From contig JANQJU010000064.1 in NCBI GenBank assembly GCA_028281495.1, positions 372,001 to 436,000 on the forward strand: a stretch of DNA of 64,000 nt, in the 5' to 3' direction. Position 1 is the first letter of the stretch; every line of letters starts with the position of its first letter. Positions 45,981 through 54,949 of this stretch are shown piece by piece. Position numbers and translations under genes: made by a program. The DNA is from SAR324 cluster bacterium (GTDB lineage: Bacteria; SAR324; NAC60-12). The notes below the pieces were generated by a model. The model was not told the origin of the DNA and did not search any database. It was given only the letters and a program-made list of their open reading frames with translations.

Positions 45981-46823
45981 TTATGAACAGGTGAATGGGT
46001 ACGCGGGACCGGTATTGTTATATTGGGTCAGCGCAATTGGAAGATCCACACCCTCAGGAGGCTTTTTGGGAAAGTTGAGGACGACAATATTCTTTGGTAT
46101 TGGATCGGGCCAGTGACCTAGAGCTGTTTCAGTCGCAGGAGTCCATACAAAGCTTTCGTCCAATTCAAATCGGATGAAGTAATTAAAAGGATTATTGTAT
46201 CCGAAATAAACGGACAGTTGAGCCGAAGCATCAGCAGTTCGTATGATGTTGTAAGCAAAGTTAGGATCTCGCCAGGCCAACGCGATGACTTGCAATGTAA
46301 CACCTCCCAAATTCGCAAGATGGGAACCTAAGGAATGACCCGATGCAACTTTACTGACACCGCTGTTCAGTACATCCGGTTGGACCTCAGCCCGGCCCAT
46401 CGGAAATGAAGTATCTCTTGGTTCTTCTCCTTCGAGAGATACCACTTCCTTTTTGTGATGATTGAGTCCGATAAATGTCGGGAAGTTACGATAATATGTG
46501 GCGAGTGCCTCAGGTTGATCTTCCTTTGGCGGTGTTTTCGGAATTTTGATGGTAAACAAGCCGTCTTCTCCAATCCATTCTAAATCGAATTGTGTATCCC
46601 AATGGGTGCCTTGGGGACCTGGATCGACAATTGCGAGGAATAAATTAACAAAAGGAGATTGATAATTGAAAGTTTTTTCTAATAAGGAGAATTTGTCTCC
46701 CCCATAATCGGGTGGAACAGCATTTTCAGGAACGGTCACAAGTTTTTCATGAAATGTCGGATCGTTCCAAGCTTTGGCAATGGCTTGCAAATACACTGTG
46801 CGAAAATTCAAAAGAGCACTCAT
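45981..46823 (-). CDS. TOMM precursor-like protein 1 (two-domain, BMA_0021/BMA_0022-like)
   Basis: 280 residues from the ATG at 46823, which has AAAGGAGGATAT. It holds two related domains. Domain 1 (about 6-118) starts FRTVYLQAIAKAWNDPTFHE and ends ATYYRNFPTFIG. Domain 2 (about 170-280) starts GVTLQVIALAWRDPNFAY and ends TQYNNTGPAYPFTCS. The AW-x-DP-x-F block resembles nitrile-hydratase-like leader peptides and, from memory, the BMA_0021/BMA_0022 TOMM family of Burkholderia. The C-terminal Thr-Cys-Ser is the likely modified core; domain 1 lacks it. It lies directly before the cyclodehydratase gene. At 280 residues it is far longer than most RiPP precursors. Modification is inferred. Confidence 0.82.
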   Translation of the reverse strand: MSALLNFRTVYLQAIAKAWNDPTFHEKLVTVPENAVPPDYGGDKFSLLEKTFNYQSPFVNLFLAIVDPGPQGTHWDTQFDLEWIGEDGLFTIKIPKTPPKEDQPEALATYYRNFPTFIGLNHHKKEVVSLEGEEPRDTSFPMGRAEVQPDVLNSGVSKVASGHSLGSHLANLGGVTLQVIALAWRDPNFAYNIIRTADASAQLSVYFGYNNPFNYFIRFELDESFVWTPATETALGHWPDPIPKNIVVLNFPKKPPEGVDLPIALTQYNNTGPAYPFTCS

Positions 46824-46904
46824 ATATCCTCCTTTAAAAGAGATGATTGAATAACGTTCTCGTAACACACCAAACCATTGTATCTGGTACAACGAGAGAA
46901 AATA

Positions 46905-47035
46905 TTACACGACATTACATGACGCGAGCGCAGCTTTGACAGCCGTTTTGGTGGGGAACACCCTTGGATTTGAAGCCCGCTCGTGGAACCTTCATTTTCT
47001 GCTTGGATACCGCCACCAAGGGAAGAACTTGTGCT
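46905..47035 (-). pseudogene. Decayed copy of the kinase/cyclase gene 3' end
   Basis: Between the two precursor genes the minus strand reads, in one frame, SLGGGIQAENE and in another PRVFPTKTAVKAALAS. These match SLSADVQAENG and GMVPTEAAARAALNS from the C-terminus of the kinase/cyclase at 47972-51925. The first match lies right after precursor 2 stops and the second just before precursor 1's leader, with about 60 codons between them lost. No start or long frame remains. It is a relic of the tandem duplication that produced two precursor genes. Confidence 0.75.
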
Positions 47036-47950
47036 TTATGAGCAGGTGAATGGGTAGGGGGGACCGGTATCATTATATAATGACAAGGCAATAGGTTCTA
47101 ATACCCCGTTCGGCTTTTTGGGGAAGTTGAGGACAACAATGTTTACTTTCTGATCTATGTTCCAGCACGAGTTGCCTGGGTCCTCTGTATCTACACTCCA
47201 GGTAATGTTATCGTCCATTTCGAAACGGATATAAAAGTTCCAAGGGTTATGAAATCCAAAGTAGTACGCCAACAACTCGGAGGCATCCTTTATCGATGGA
47301 TTGGTAATTTCTGTGCGGAACCTTTCGTCATTCCAAGCCAAGGCAAGGATCCGGAGCGTGAGGCCACTGAAGTTATGGAGATCTGATATCAATGTATGCC
47401 CTTCGGAAACTTTTGGGGCGCCAAATGCTGGGTGGGAAATGATATGATTAATTCTTGACTCTGGCTTATCATTTTTTGAGTCTAGCTGTCCAATTTGTGC
47501 TGCTAGCTTTCTAATTTCTGACTCTAGCTTTTTAAATTCTGAGTCTATTCGTGGATCGATTTGACCTATAAATGTTGGAAAACGACGATAATACGCGCCC
47601 AACGCTTCGGCTTGTTGCTCTGGAGCAGGAGCCTTGGGAATCTTGATAATAAACAAACCATTCTTTCCGATCCATTCCAGTTTGTATTTTTCATCCCAAT
47701 GAGCGCCTTCTGGACCGGCATCAACAATTGCCAAGAACAAATCTTTAAATGGCGTAAAATAGCCCAACTCTCTAAGCACAGGAAATTTGTCTGGTCCAAA
47801 GGGATGTTCGGCAGTCGGAAGATCTTTTACTGGAGTATTCTGAGGATTTCCACCCAGTGGGGTGACGAGCTGATCATAAAATGCTGTATCCTTCCAGGCC
47901 AAAGCGATTGCCTGGAGATAAACTGTACGAAATTGTAAAAAATAATCCAT
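47036..47950 (-). CDS. TOMM precursor-like protein 2 (two-domain, coiled-coil linker)
   Basis: 304 residues from the ATG at 47950 (site CAGGAGGAGTTACC). Domain 1 starts FRTVYLQAIALAWKDTAFYD and ends GAYYRRFPTFIG. A linker of ~60 residues looks like a coiled coil (FKKLESEIRKLAAQIGQLDS). Domain 2 starts GLTLRILALAWNDERFRTEI and ends LYNDTGPPYPFTCS. It is clearly homologous to precursor 1 throughout, and the last six residues YPFTCS are identical. The gene follows the kinase/cyclase by 21 nt. The conserved C-terminal Thr, Cys and Ser are candidates for heterocyclisation by the YcaO enzyme. It could also have a structural role, but the locus context favours a TOMM substrate. Confidence 0.82.
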   Translation of the reverse strand: MDYFLQFRTVYLQAIALAWKDTAFYDQLVTPLGGNPQNTPVKDLPTAEHPFGPDKFPVLRELGYFTPFKDLFLAIVDAGPEGAHWDEKYKLEWIGKNGLFIIKIPKAPAPEQQAEALGAYYRRFPTFIGQIDPRIDSEFKKLESEIRKLAAQIGQLDSKNDKPESRINHIISHPAFGAPKVSEGHTLISDLHNFSGLTLRILALAWNDERFRTEITNPSIKDASELLAYYFGFHNPWNFYIRFEMDDNITWSVDTEDPGNSCWNIDQKVNIVVLNFPKKPNGVLEPIALSLYNDTGPPYPFTCS

Positions 47951-47971
47951 GGTAACTCCTCCTGAAATTGT

Positions 47972-50900
47972 TCAAGAATTGAGCGCAGCTCTCGCAGCAG
48001 CTTCGGTGGGAACCATCCCTTGGGCTTGAGCTAGCTCAATGGCTTTGGAAAAGGCTTGTTGTACTTCGGCATCCCCTTTGGGGCGTAAGGCAGAAAGATA
48101 TTTTCCACGACGAAGATAAAGTTCCGACTCATAAGAGCGCTCGTCATACTCATCGCACAGCCGAATGCATTCGTTAATTTGGTTTAAGGCAAGTTGGTAT
48201 TCCCCATTTTCCGCTTGGACGTCGGCACTGAGGGAGGCGTAATAGGGTAGGGCAATATGACATCTCATCTGTTGGAGAAGCTGAACGATGGCTTGCTGTT
48301 GCTCCAGATTGGGATTGTTGGTGGCCCAACCATGCACCAATAAGGCATATCCCTGGTAAGCGGCTTGACCGTACTTTTCAATCAATCCCAACAATTCTTC
48401 CATCACTTCAGCCGTTTGCTGTTTATCGCCGGAATACTGCAATACCAAGCTGCGATAAAGCAGCCCAGTGCAAATGGTGGGCAGGTGATTCAGTTCTTTG
48501 GCCCAATCGAGGCCCTCCTGACCCGCTTGATGGGCTTCTTCCGGACGGCCTAAAAACCAAAGGGCCAACCCCAACGTCACCAGTGCCCAGGAACGGGTGT
48601 CGATCCCAAAACGCAGGCTATGATCGAGATGCTCTTTGGGGTCATACAAGGCATTCGTCTTTTTGAGGGCCTTCGCCAGATTGGGGTAATCTCCAGCGGA
48701 GTAATAAGACAATGAATGCATGAGGGAAGCCGAGGCATACAATCCTGAATCGTTGGAGGCTTCAGAGACAGACAACAGCTCTTGAGTGGTCTGTTTCATC
48801 TCCTGACGATGGACCCCAGCGTAGTTATAAAGACTCAACGACCAAAGCGTTGGAAAGAGATTCATTGGTTGGCTGTTTTCCAAGGAATCATACAATTCAC
48901 GAGCACGTTCCAATTTCTCTTTAACAATCACAGCGGCCCAGCCGTTCTGAGCCATGAGTGCTTGGGTTTCCATTTCGTTAAGTTCCAGCTCTTTTTGAGG
49001 CAACGGGGATGGCAAATTTTGCAGCCATTCCATCCCCTGTTTCACATTCACAATCGCTTCATCATTTAATGACCTCCCTAACGATTGACGAGTAGCGTTG
49101 GTCTCATAATCCAACGCGCGCTCGAACTGGCCCGCGCTTGCATGGTGTTGGGCTACGGTGCCGGGAGCGGTTTGGGCGACCTCTGGAAAATGCGTCTCAA
49201 TGGTTTCGGCTATTCGTGCATGAGCGTGTTCTCGATCCGGACGCAGCATCGAATCATAAGCGGCATCGCGAATGAGGGCGTGCTTAAAGATGTATCCTTC
49301 TCCTTGGACTCGACGTTGGCGGTAAGCCAGTCCTGCAGAAACGATGGTTTCTAGATCGGTTTGCACTGCGGCTTCATTACGAATGGAGGCTTTTAATAAC
49401 AATTCGTAATCAAATTCACGTCCAATCGCGGCAGCTACTTGAGCGGTTTCCTTGCTCACTCCCAATCGGTTGAGGTTTTCACTCAACAGATCTTTCAAAG
49501 TCACGGGAATCGAGTTGGGATCAAAGGAAGGAGCCAAAGTATGCCTGCCCTCTTGAAGCACCAACACGTTCTCTTCCACCAACATACGCACCAATTCTTC
49601 CACAAAGAGGGGAACACCATCGGTTCGTTGCACCAAATAATCCAGCGTGCTGGGGTCGACGGGTTGATCTCCGGCCACTTTTTGAATCAAATTTTCTGTA
49701 GCAGTAGGACTCAACCGTTGTAGATCAATCAAAGAGATTGCTGGGGCTTCCCACGGAGGGTGAAATTCTGGGCGAGTGGTGTGAACCAAGAAAATCCGGT
49801 TGCGAATGGCGGTGGGGAATAAACGTTCCAAAAATTCTAAACTTGTGGGATCGATCCAATGGAGATCTTCCACAATCAGTAGGAAAGGTTGCCCTTCTCC
49901 CATTGAAACAATGAGTTGTTCCAGTACGTCCAGAAAAATTTGCTTCTGGCGTTCCGGGGAGTGTTGCAAGGGGGCTATCGATGTCGGTGCAGGCAAAGAT
50001 AGCCATGAACATAAAATGGGCAATGCCAGCTCCATCGGTGTTTCGCAGGGTTCGAGCACCTGGTGTAGACGCTGTATAGCCGCATCAGGATCGCTGATAT
50101 CAGGCAATCCCCAATGATATTGAAGCATTTGCAATACCGGATACAACGCGTTGTTGCGATGCTCTGGCAAGCAGCGGCACGCTCTTGTTAGTCCTCCTTG
50201 GTCCCTCACACTTCGGCGCAATTCATGGACCAATCGCGATTTGCCTATTCCTGCTTCTCCCATCAACACAACAACTTGCCCTTCTCTCTGTTGTGTTTTC
50301 TGCCATATTTGGTGGAGTTGTTGGAACTCGTCGTTGCGACCAATCATTGGCCGTTCGGTGCTGCCCTCTCTCAAAAAAGTCAGAGCTTCGGTCAGTCGTT
50401 CTGCTTGCAAGAGATGGGTATTTACAGGGGTTTGACTATCCCCAATTTCATGAGATTCTGCTGCATCGAATTCCAAGTAAGGTTCCAATACACGACGACT
50501 GGTTTCACTCACGAGCACTCCACCCGCAGGGGCTAGCTGCAACAGACGGTGGGCAATCTGAGGCGTAATTCCGTTCGGAGTAGTGTCTTGGTAAACTAAG
50601 ACAACTCCGGTGTGAAGGCCCACCCGAATTTCAAGCTGGATCCCATGTTGAGTTCCTAACAGCGGATTGCGACGTTGTACTTGCCTCATCCAATCGAGTG
50701 CAGTCCGAGCAGCTCGACGCGCATCATTGTCGCTCACATGAGGGTAACCAAAACATATCATGAGGCTGTCGCCGAACGATCCAATCAAATGGCCGCCAAA
50801 TTTGACACTGGTGTCAAGCAATTGATTCAGTTGATCCCGTTGCAACGCTTCCAGTAACTCAAGATCGGGATGAGCGGCTCCCAGAGCAAAGATCCGCAAA

Positions 50901-51925
50901 TTGCAACACAACACCGTCACTTGCCGACGCTCTCTTTGAGAACTCGATATCAATGGATTGTAATTCAAGGGACCAGTGGGGGCTTCTTCGTCCAAAGTGC
51001 TAGGCCAAACCCCTTGTAAATCGCCGACCAAATTGTGCACATGAATCTTTCTCAGGTCGTTGTACAAACGTTCTGCTTGTTCTGCACGGTCACGGGGATT
51101 TTTTCGCAACACCCTTCGTAGCAAGTCGGCTAAGGGATGACCCGCAATCGCAGGAGGCAAAGCCACTTCACTCGAACCCAACTGTTTGTGAAACACCTCC
51201 GCCAAACTTCCTCCTCGCATGACGGTTTTTCCTGTAAGACACTCCAAAAAAACCAGACCCCACGTGTAGAGGTCAGACTTCACAGTTGGGGGTTCGCCTC
51301 GAAGTTGTTCCGGTGCGCTATAAGAGGGAGTTCCTAAAGCTTCGTGAGTGAGGGTTAAGGTTCTATAATCGTGTTGGCGAGCTTCAGGAGTAAACGCAGC
51401 CACACCAAAATCAAGAATCGTGGCATGGCGTCGTGGTCCACTGGAGGTGATCATGATGTTATGAGGCTTTAAATCACGATGCACCACACCATGGGCGTGA
51501 GCGCTCGCTAACGCATCCAACACTTGTCCCATCAAGTCACTCGTTTCCTGCGGAGAAATGGGACCGTGATGGCTCAAGAACTCTTTGAGAGTTTCTCCAG
51601 GGACAAACTCGAATACGACATACACCTGATGCTGATCCGTGTGGCCTTTGTCCAACAACCTCACGATATGGGGGTGTCGCAACTGTGCACACAATTGAGC
51701 TTCCCGTTCAAAACGTTGGATCTGACGGCTGCGTTCGTTGGGAGCTAAGCTCTCGGAAAGCTGAAGCAGCTTCAGAGCTACAATTTGACCGGTGCTGGCT
51801 TGGCAAGCGCGATACACGATCCCAAACCCCCCTTTACCGATGAGGTCTAATAAGTCATAGCCTGGAATCGTTTCGGCAAGAGTTTGTAAATTCGTTGAGG
51901 AAATATCGGACGAGGGCTTCGGCAT
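47972..51925 (-). CDS. TOMM-system Ser/Thr kinase/cyclase-homology/ATPase fusion protein
   Basis: 1317 residues. Kinase (about 20-290): IGKGGFGIVYRA, ALKLL (Lys), VVHRDLKPHNIMI, LDFGVAA and SAPEQL, all intact. Cyclase homology domain (about 330-500): the first metal Asp is Asn342 (VTVLCCNLRIF), the second is present (GDSLM, Asp386), and the transition-state Asn is Gln456 (ITPQIAHRL), so catalysis is doubtful. A STAND/AAA-like ATPase follows (Walker A GEAGIGKS near 558, Walker B LLIVEDLHWIDP near 683). The C-terminal ~450 residues are helical TPR-like repeats. The length and order match the family described as TOMM system kinase/cyclase fusion protein. It probably regulates the cluster. Confidence 0.9.
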   Translation of the reverse strand: MPKPSSDISSTNLQTLAETIPGYDLLDLIGKGGFGIVYRACQASTGQIVALKLLQLSESLAPNERSRQIQRFEREAQLCAQLRHPHIVRLLDKGHTDQHQVYVVFEFVPGETLKEFLSHHGPISPQETSDLMGQVLDALASAHAHGVVHRDLKPHNIMITSSGPRRHATILDFGVAAFTPEARQHDYRTLTLTHEALGTPSYSAPEQLRGEPPTVKSDLYTWGLVFLECLTGKTVMRGGSLAEVFHKQLGSSEVALPPAIAGHPLADLLRRVLRKNPRDRAEQAERLYNDLRKIHVHNLVGDLQGVWPSTLDEEAPTGPLNYNPLISSSQRERRQVTVLCCNLRIFALGAAHPDLELLEALQRDQLNQLLDTSVKFGGHLIGSFGDSLMICFGYPHVSDNDARRAARTALDWMRQVQRRNPLLGTQHGIQLEIRVGLHTGVVLVYQDTTPNGITPQIAHRLLQLAPAGGVLVSETSRRVLEPYLEFDAAESHEIGDSQTPVNTHLLQAERLTEALTFLREGSTERPMIGRNDEFQQLHQIWQKTQQREGQVVVLMGEAGIGKSRLVHELRRSVRDQGGLTRACRCLPEHRNNALYPVLQMLQYHWGLPDISDPDAAIQRLHQVLEPCETPMELALPILCSWLSLPAPTSIAPLQHSPERQKQIFLDVLEQLIVSMGEGQPFLLIVEDLHWIDPTSLEFLERLFPTAIRNRIFLVHTTRPEFHPPWEAPAISLIDLQRLSPTATENLIQKVAGDQPVDPSTLDYLVQRTDGVPLFVEELVRMLVEENVLVLQEGRHTLAPSFDPNSIPVTLKDLLSENLNRLGVSKETAQVAAAIGREFDYELLLKASIRNEAAVQTDLETIVSAGLAYRQRRVQGEGYIFKHALIRDAAYDSMLRPDREHAHARIAETIETHFPEVAQTAPGTVAQHHASAGQFERALDYETNATRQSLGRSLNDEAIVNVKQGMEWLQNLPSPLPQKELELNEMETQALMAQNGWAAVIVKEKLERARELYDSLENSQPMNLFPTLWSLSLYNYAGVHRQEMKQTTQELLSVSEASNDSGLYASASLMHSLSYYSAGDYPNLAKALKKTNALYDPKEHLDHSLRFGIDTRSWALVTLGLALWFLGRPEEAHQAGQEGLDWAKELNHLPTICTGLLYRSLVLQYSGDKQQTAEVMEELLGLIEKYGQAAYQGYALLVHGWATNNPNLEQQQAIVQLLQQMRCHIALPYYASLSADVQAENGEYQLALNQINECIRLCDEYDERSYESELYLRRGKYLSALRPKGDAEVQQAFSKAIELAQAQGMVPTEAAARAALNS

Positions 51926-52227
51926 AAGGACGCTCCCAAGATAATGTTTAATGAAAGACCGTTTTTGAAAGTTAGCTCAACAATTTGTTATCAAAGTTCA
52001 CAATTCAGTTTATTCCAATAAATTAAACTAAAAATAAAAAGAATTATAAGATCTTAAACTTGACGATCTAAATCACAACTAAGTTGAGCTAAATTTGTAT
52101 AGGAATGAACTTAAATTTTAGAAATAGCTGCTAAAGAAACTATTAAAAGTTAGAAAGTAAATTCTAGTTGTTTCGTACATAAAGCTTACGGTATAATCAA
52201 GTGATTGTTAATAACGAAATGAAAGCT
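51926..52227. other. AT-rich regulatory gap upstream of the kinase/cyclase gene
   Basis: About 300 bp without a gene, notably AT-rich. It holds an imperfect 23-bp palindrome at 52007-52029 (AGTTTATT... to ...TTAAACT), a minus-strand TATAAT inside AAGATCTTATAATTC near 52050, and TAAAGCTTAC at 52180-52189, which recurs before the FHA gene at 53220-53229. The TOMM operon promoter is presumably here. Confidence 0.45.
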
Positions 52228-53178
52228 TTATGACTTTAGTTGCCCTTCGATTTGATCGCCCCGTTTGATCTGCAAATTCGAACAGCCAAACCGTAGGCTT
52301 CCCATACGACGTTCTACAATTTTGGGAAGATGTGTACTGTTTGGCAAAGTTTGCAAGATTTGCTTTCGTGCACGATAGATCTGAATGTTCAAATAAGAAT
52401 AATCCATCCCCATCATAGAACAGAATTCTTGAAAATCGATCCATCCTTGGTTGCTCGAATCAACTCCCCGTTGGGCATCTGCTAAACGTTGACGAGCAAG
52501 CACCAACAGCAGATAATGATGGACTCTTTCTCCTAACTCTAAAGTTTGATTACCTTGAAGGATTTGGAGCTTCACATGTTCTTCATCCAAACTCACTAAG
52601 AAATGAAATTTGAGACTGAAGTCATTCCCACCTTCACTTCCTCCTTGGGATAAAGTGCCATCGTTCATATCTGCTGCCACGAATTTCCACAATGTTTCTC
52701 CGTGTTGCAAAATATCTCCATCATCCAGGGGCCGTGTGCCTTCTCGGTTTTCACATATCCAACGCCCTGTCTCGTTCAGATAAATCGATATCTCCGGGTT
52801 TTGTTCATCAGGAAGTGCACAAAGGCGTTCGAATTCGATGACAATTCCTTTGGGTTGAATTGAAACCAACATCGTTTTGGGAGAATCCAAATTCAGCACA
52901 TTCCAGGCTGACTCTTCTGCACCTCCAAACCAAATTATATCTCCGACTGCTAAGGTGGCACGTTCTGCCTGAACAACACGATTTTTGTTCACCCATGTTC
53001 CATTGCGGCTATGATCCAACAGGATCCACTGTTCGTCTTCCCAACGAATAGAAGCATGGATTTTAGAAACATCTTGACTGGTCAATATGGTTTCCACTCC
53101 GGTTTTACGACGCCCAAAAGTGTGATGCGCCTGTAGAGTGATGATTTCACCCGTTATTCGATTTTCCAACCTTGCCAT
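52228..53178 (-). CDS. FHA-domain protein with a winged-helix-like C-terminus
   Basis: 316 residues. Residues 1 to ~95 form a forkhead-associated domain with the phosphothreonine-binding pattern FGRRK, VSKIHASIRW and HSRNGTWVNKNRV. A second, weaker FHA-like stretch (TRPLDDGDILQHGETLWKF) lies near 140-165. The C-terminal ~120 residues (LELGERVHHYLLLVLARQRL to VERRMGSLRFG) resemble the winged-helix domain of response-regulator-type regulators. FHA domains read Thr phosphorylation, so the kinase/cyclase encoded 302 bp downstream is a natural partner. It may relay kinase activity to transcription of the cluster. The ATG follows TTGGAAGTATACT. Confidence 0.85.
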   Translation of the reverse strand: MARLENRITGEIITLQAHHTFGRRKTGVETILTSQDVSKIHASIRWEDEQWILLDHSRNGTWVNKNRVVQAERATLAVGDIIWFGGAEESAWNVLNLDSPKTMLVSIQPKGIVIEFERLCALPDEQNPEISIYLNETGRWICENREGTRPLDDGDILQHGETLWKFVAADMNDGTLSQGGSEGGNDFSLKFHFLVSLDEEHVKLQILQGNQTLELGERVHHYLLLVLARQRLADAQRGVDSSNQGWIDFQEFCSMMGMDYSYLNIQIYRARKQILQTLPNSTHLPKIVERRMGSLRFGCSNLQIKRGDQIEGQLKS

Positions 53179-53440
53179 AGTATACTTCCAATAATGATAT
53201 ACAACGTTATTTTGATAGGTAAAGCTTACTTACAGCGATAGTTTACGTTTGAGGAAAATGGTAAGGTTCGGTTTACCGATTTGCCTCTCATTTTTCAAGA
53301 GGAACAACCACTATAGTGATAAAATATCTAAGGGTAGGAGGGATTGTAATCAATCATCAATTTAGAGTTATCGAAGTTTATTCCACACTCGATTCTAGGT
53401 GTTTTACACGTTCATTTTTCCTTTTTTGGAGTTTTTACAA

Positions 53441-54784
53441 ATGACGCATCTTAAACAAGATTCACCTCATTTTAATCACGATTTACACGTTCATTTATAC
53501 GGATGTCTCTCAGCAGAGATGTTATGGGAATTGGCTCGCTCCAAGCCTGTAATAGATTGGAAGGAGTTTGAGGAAGGATACGAGGCCCAATTTGGAAGTC
53601 GTCCAAATATGGAGGCCCTGTTTCAGGATCCATCGGAAACGGGATTGTCCCAATTTCGAGAACTGTATTGGGTGGATCGTCCAGGGCCGTTTGGAAAATT
53701 TCAGGCAAAATTCAATTTGATTAAAGCCGTGGCCAATCTGAAGGATGTATCCGAAGCAGCCCATCTCACTCGGGAAATCTGTCAATTGCATATGCAGGAA
53801 GGCTTGCGGCATGTGGAATACCGGATGTTGTTTCCTCCGTGGGTGGAAATATCAGGATTTCGGCAGTTGGTGGATTGCATGTGCCAGGAATTGAAACGGT
53901 TTGAAGAGGAAACAGAAGGGCAATTTCAAGGGAGGTTTTCGTTAAGTTTGCCAAGAACCGAACAGGGGCCGGTTCAATACCAATGGCTACACGAATTGAT
54001 GAAAGAGGTGCCGCATGTGGGGGCCATGACCACAAGCGTGGATTTTTGTTTCATTGAAGAAGGCTACCCTCCCAAACACAAGCGGGATTTATTCCATGAA
54101 ATATTAAAAGACAATCAAAGGAACCCGAAGCACGCCTTAGCGATTCTCTACCATGTCGGCGAAAGCTTTGCGGATAAAAGCTTAGAGAGCGCGGTGCGTT
54201 GGATCCACGAATCGGCAGAAATCGGAGCGCATCGACTGGGGCATGCCATTGCGTTAGGACTTCCTCCTGAGCTGTATTTAGATCACACGTCTTCAGAAAC
54301 GGTGGAAGAACGCTTGGACCAAATCGAATACGATCTCGAACATCAGATAGGGTTGGAAGCATTCGGTGTGCCGATAGATCGCGAAGTGTTGCAAGCAGAG
54401 CGGGATCGCTTAGTGCTACAGGATCGAACAGATAGAGTGCAATTAAAATACGATGCAACTCGTGTTCTCACCATTCGTCGGCGGCAAGACTATGTGATGG
54501 AGTGCTTTCGAACGAAGTCCGTCTGTGTGGAGTCGTGTCCAACTTCCAATCTGAACATCGGAATGATCGCCGATCCCGCTCATCATCCTTTGCATCGTTT
54601 CTTGAAAGCGGGATTCCCTGTGGTGATAGCGAGCGATGATCCTGGGATTTTCCACACGACCCTTGCCGATGAAATCGCTTGGGTGCGTCAGCACATCACA
54701 AACGACGAGACCCTTTTGACGCAATTGGCAAACAATTCACGTCAGTTTCGTTCCGAAGTGTTATCCAAAAGAACCCCCCATTGA
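53441..54784 (+). CDS. Adenosine deaminase-like metal-dependent deaminase
   Basis: 447 residues from the ATG at 53441. The metal and catalytic set of the ADA family is complete: HDLHVHLYGCL (His-x-His), YHVGESF (His and catalytic Glu), HRLGHAIALG (His) and ASDDPGIF (Asp pair). It is about 100 residues longer than typical ADA. The extra part is a charged helical insertion near 285-365 between the GHAIAL block and VESCPTSNLNIG. ADA-family enzymes deaminate adenosine, adenine or related purines in the cytoplasm; this member's substrate is not clear. It is divergent from the FHA gene and has a hairpin at its end. Confidence 0.88.
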   Translation: MTHLKQDSPHFNHDLHVHLYGCLSAEMLWELARSKPVIDWKEFEEGYEAQFGSRPNMEALFQDPSETGLSQFRELYWVDRPGPFGKFQAKFNLIKAVANLKDVSEAAHLTREICQLHMQEGLRHVEYRMLFPPWVEISGFRQLVDCMCQELKRFEEETEGQFQGRFSLSLPRTEQGPVQYQWLHELMKEVPHVGAMTTSVDFCFIEEGYPPKHKRDLFHEILKDNQRNPKHALAILYHVGESFADKSLESAVRWIHESAEIGAHRLGHAIALGLPPELYLDHTSSETVEERLDQIEYDLEHQIGLEAFGVPIDREVLQAERDRLVLQDRTDRVQLKYDATRVLTIRRRQDYVMECFRTKSVCVESCPTSNLNIGMIADPAHHPLHRFLKAGFPVVIASDDPGIFHTTLADEIAWVRQHITNDETLLTQLANNSRQFRSEVLSKRTPH

Positions 54785-54790
54785 AACGAC

Positions 54791-54820
54791 AACACAGGGT
54801 GCAACTGCGAAACCTGTGTT
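54791..54820 (+). terminator. Hairpin after the ADA-like gene
   Basis: AACACAGG (54791-54798) pairs with CCTGTGTT (54813-54820) around a 14-nt loop, 7 nt after the stop. No T-tract follows, so it may only stabilise the transcript end. Confidence 0.4.
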
Positions 54821-54949
54821 ACATTAAGAGCTCCCACTGGGGCACGTTCTACTCAATTCCAATCCAGACCGTTTCAATTCCTAATTGCCCTTAGCGGTGT
54901 GTGACTAGAACCATAAAATAAAGATTGCAAGAAGGAGCGGAGCAAAAAC

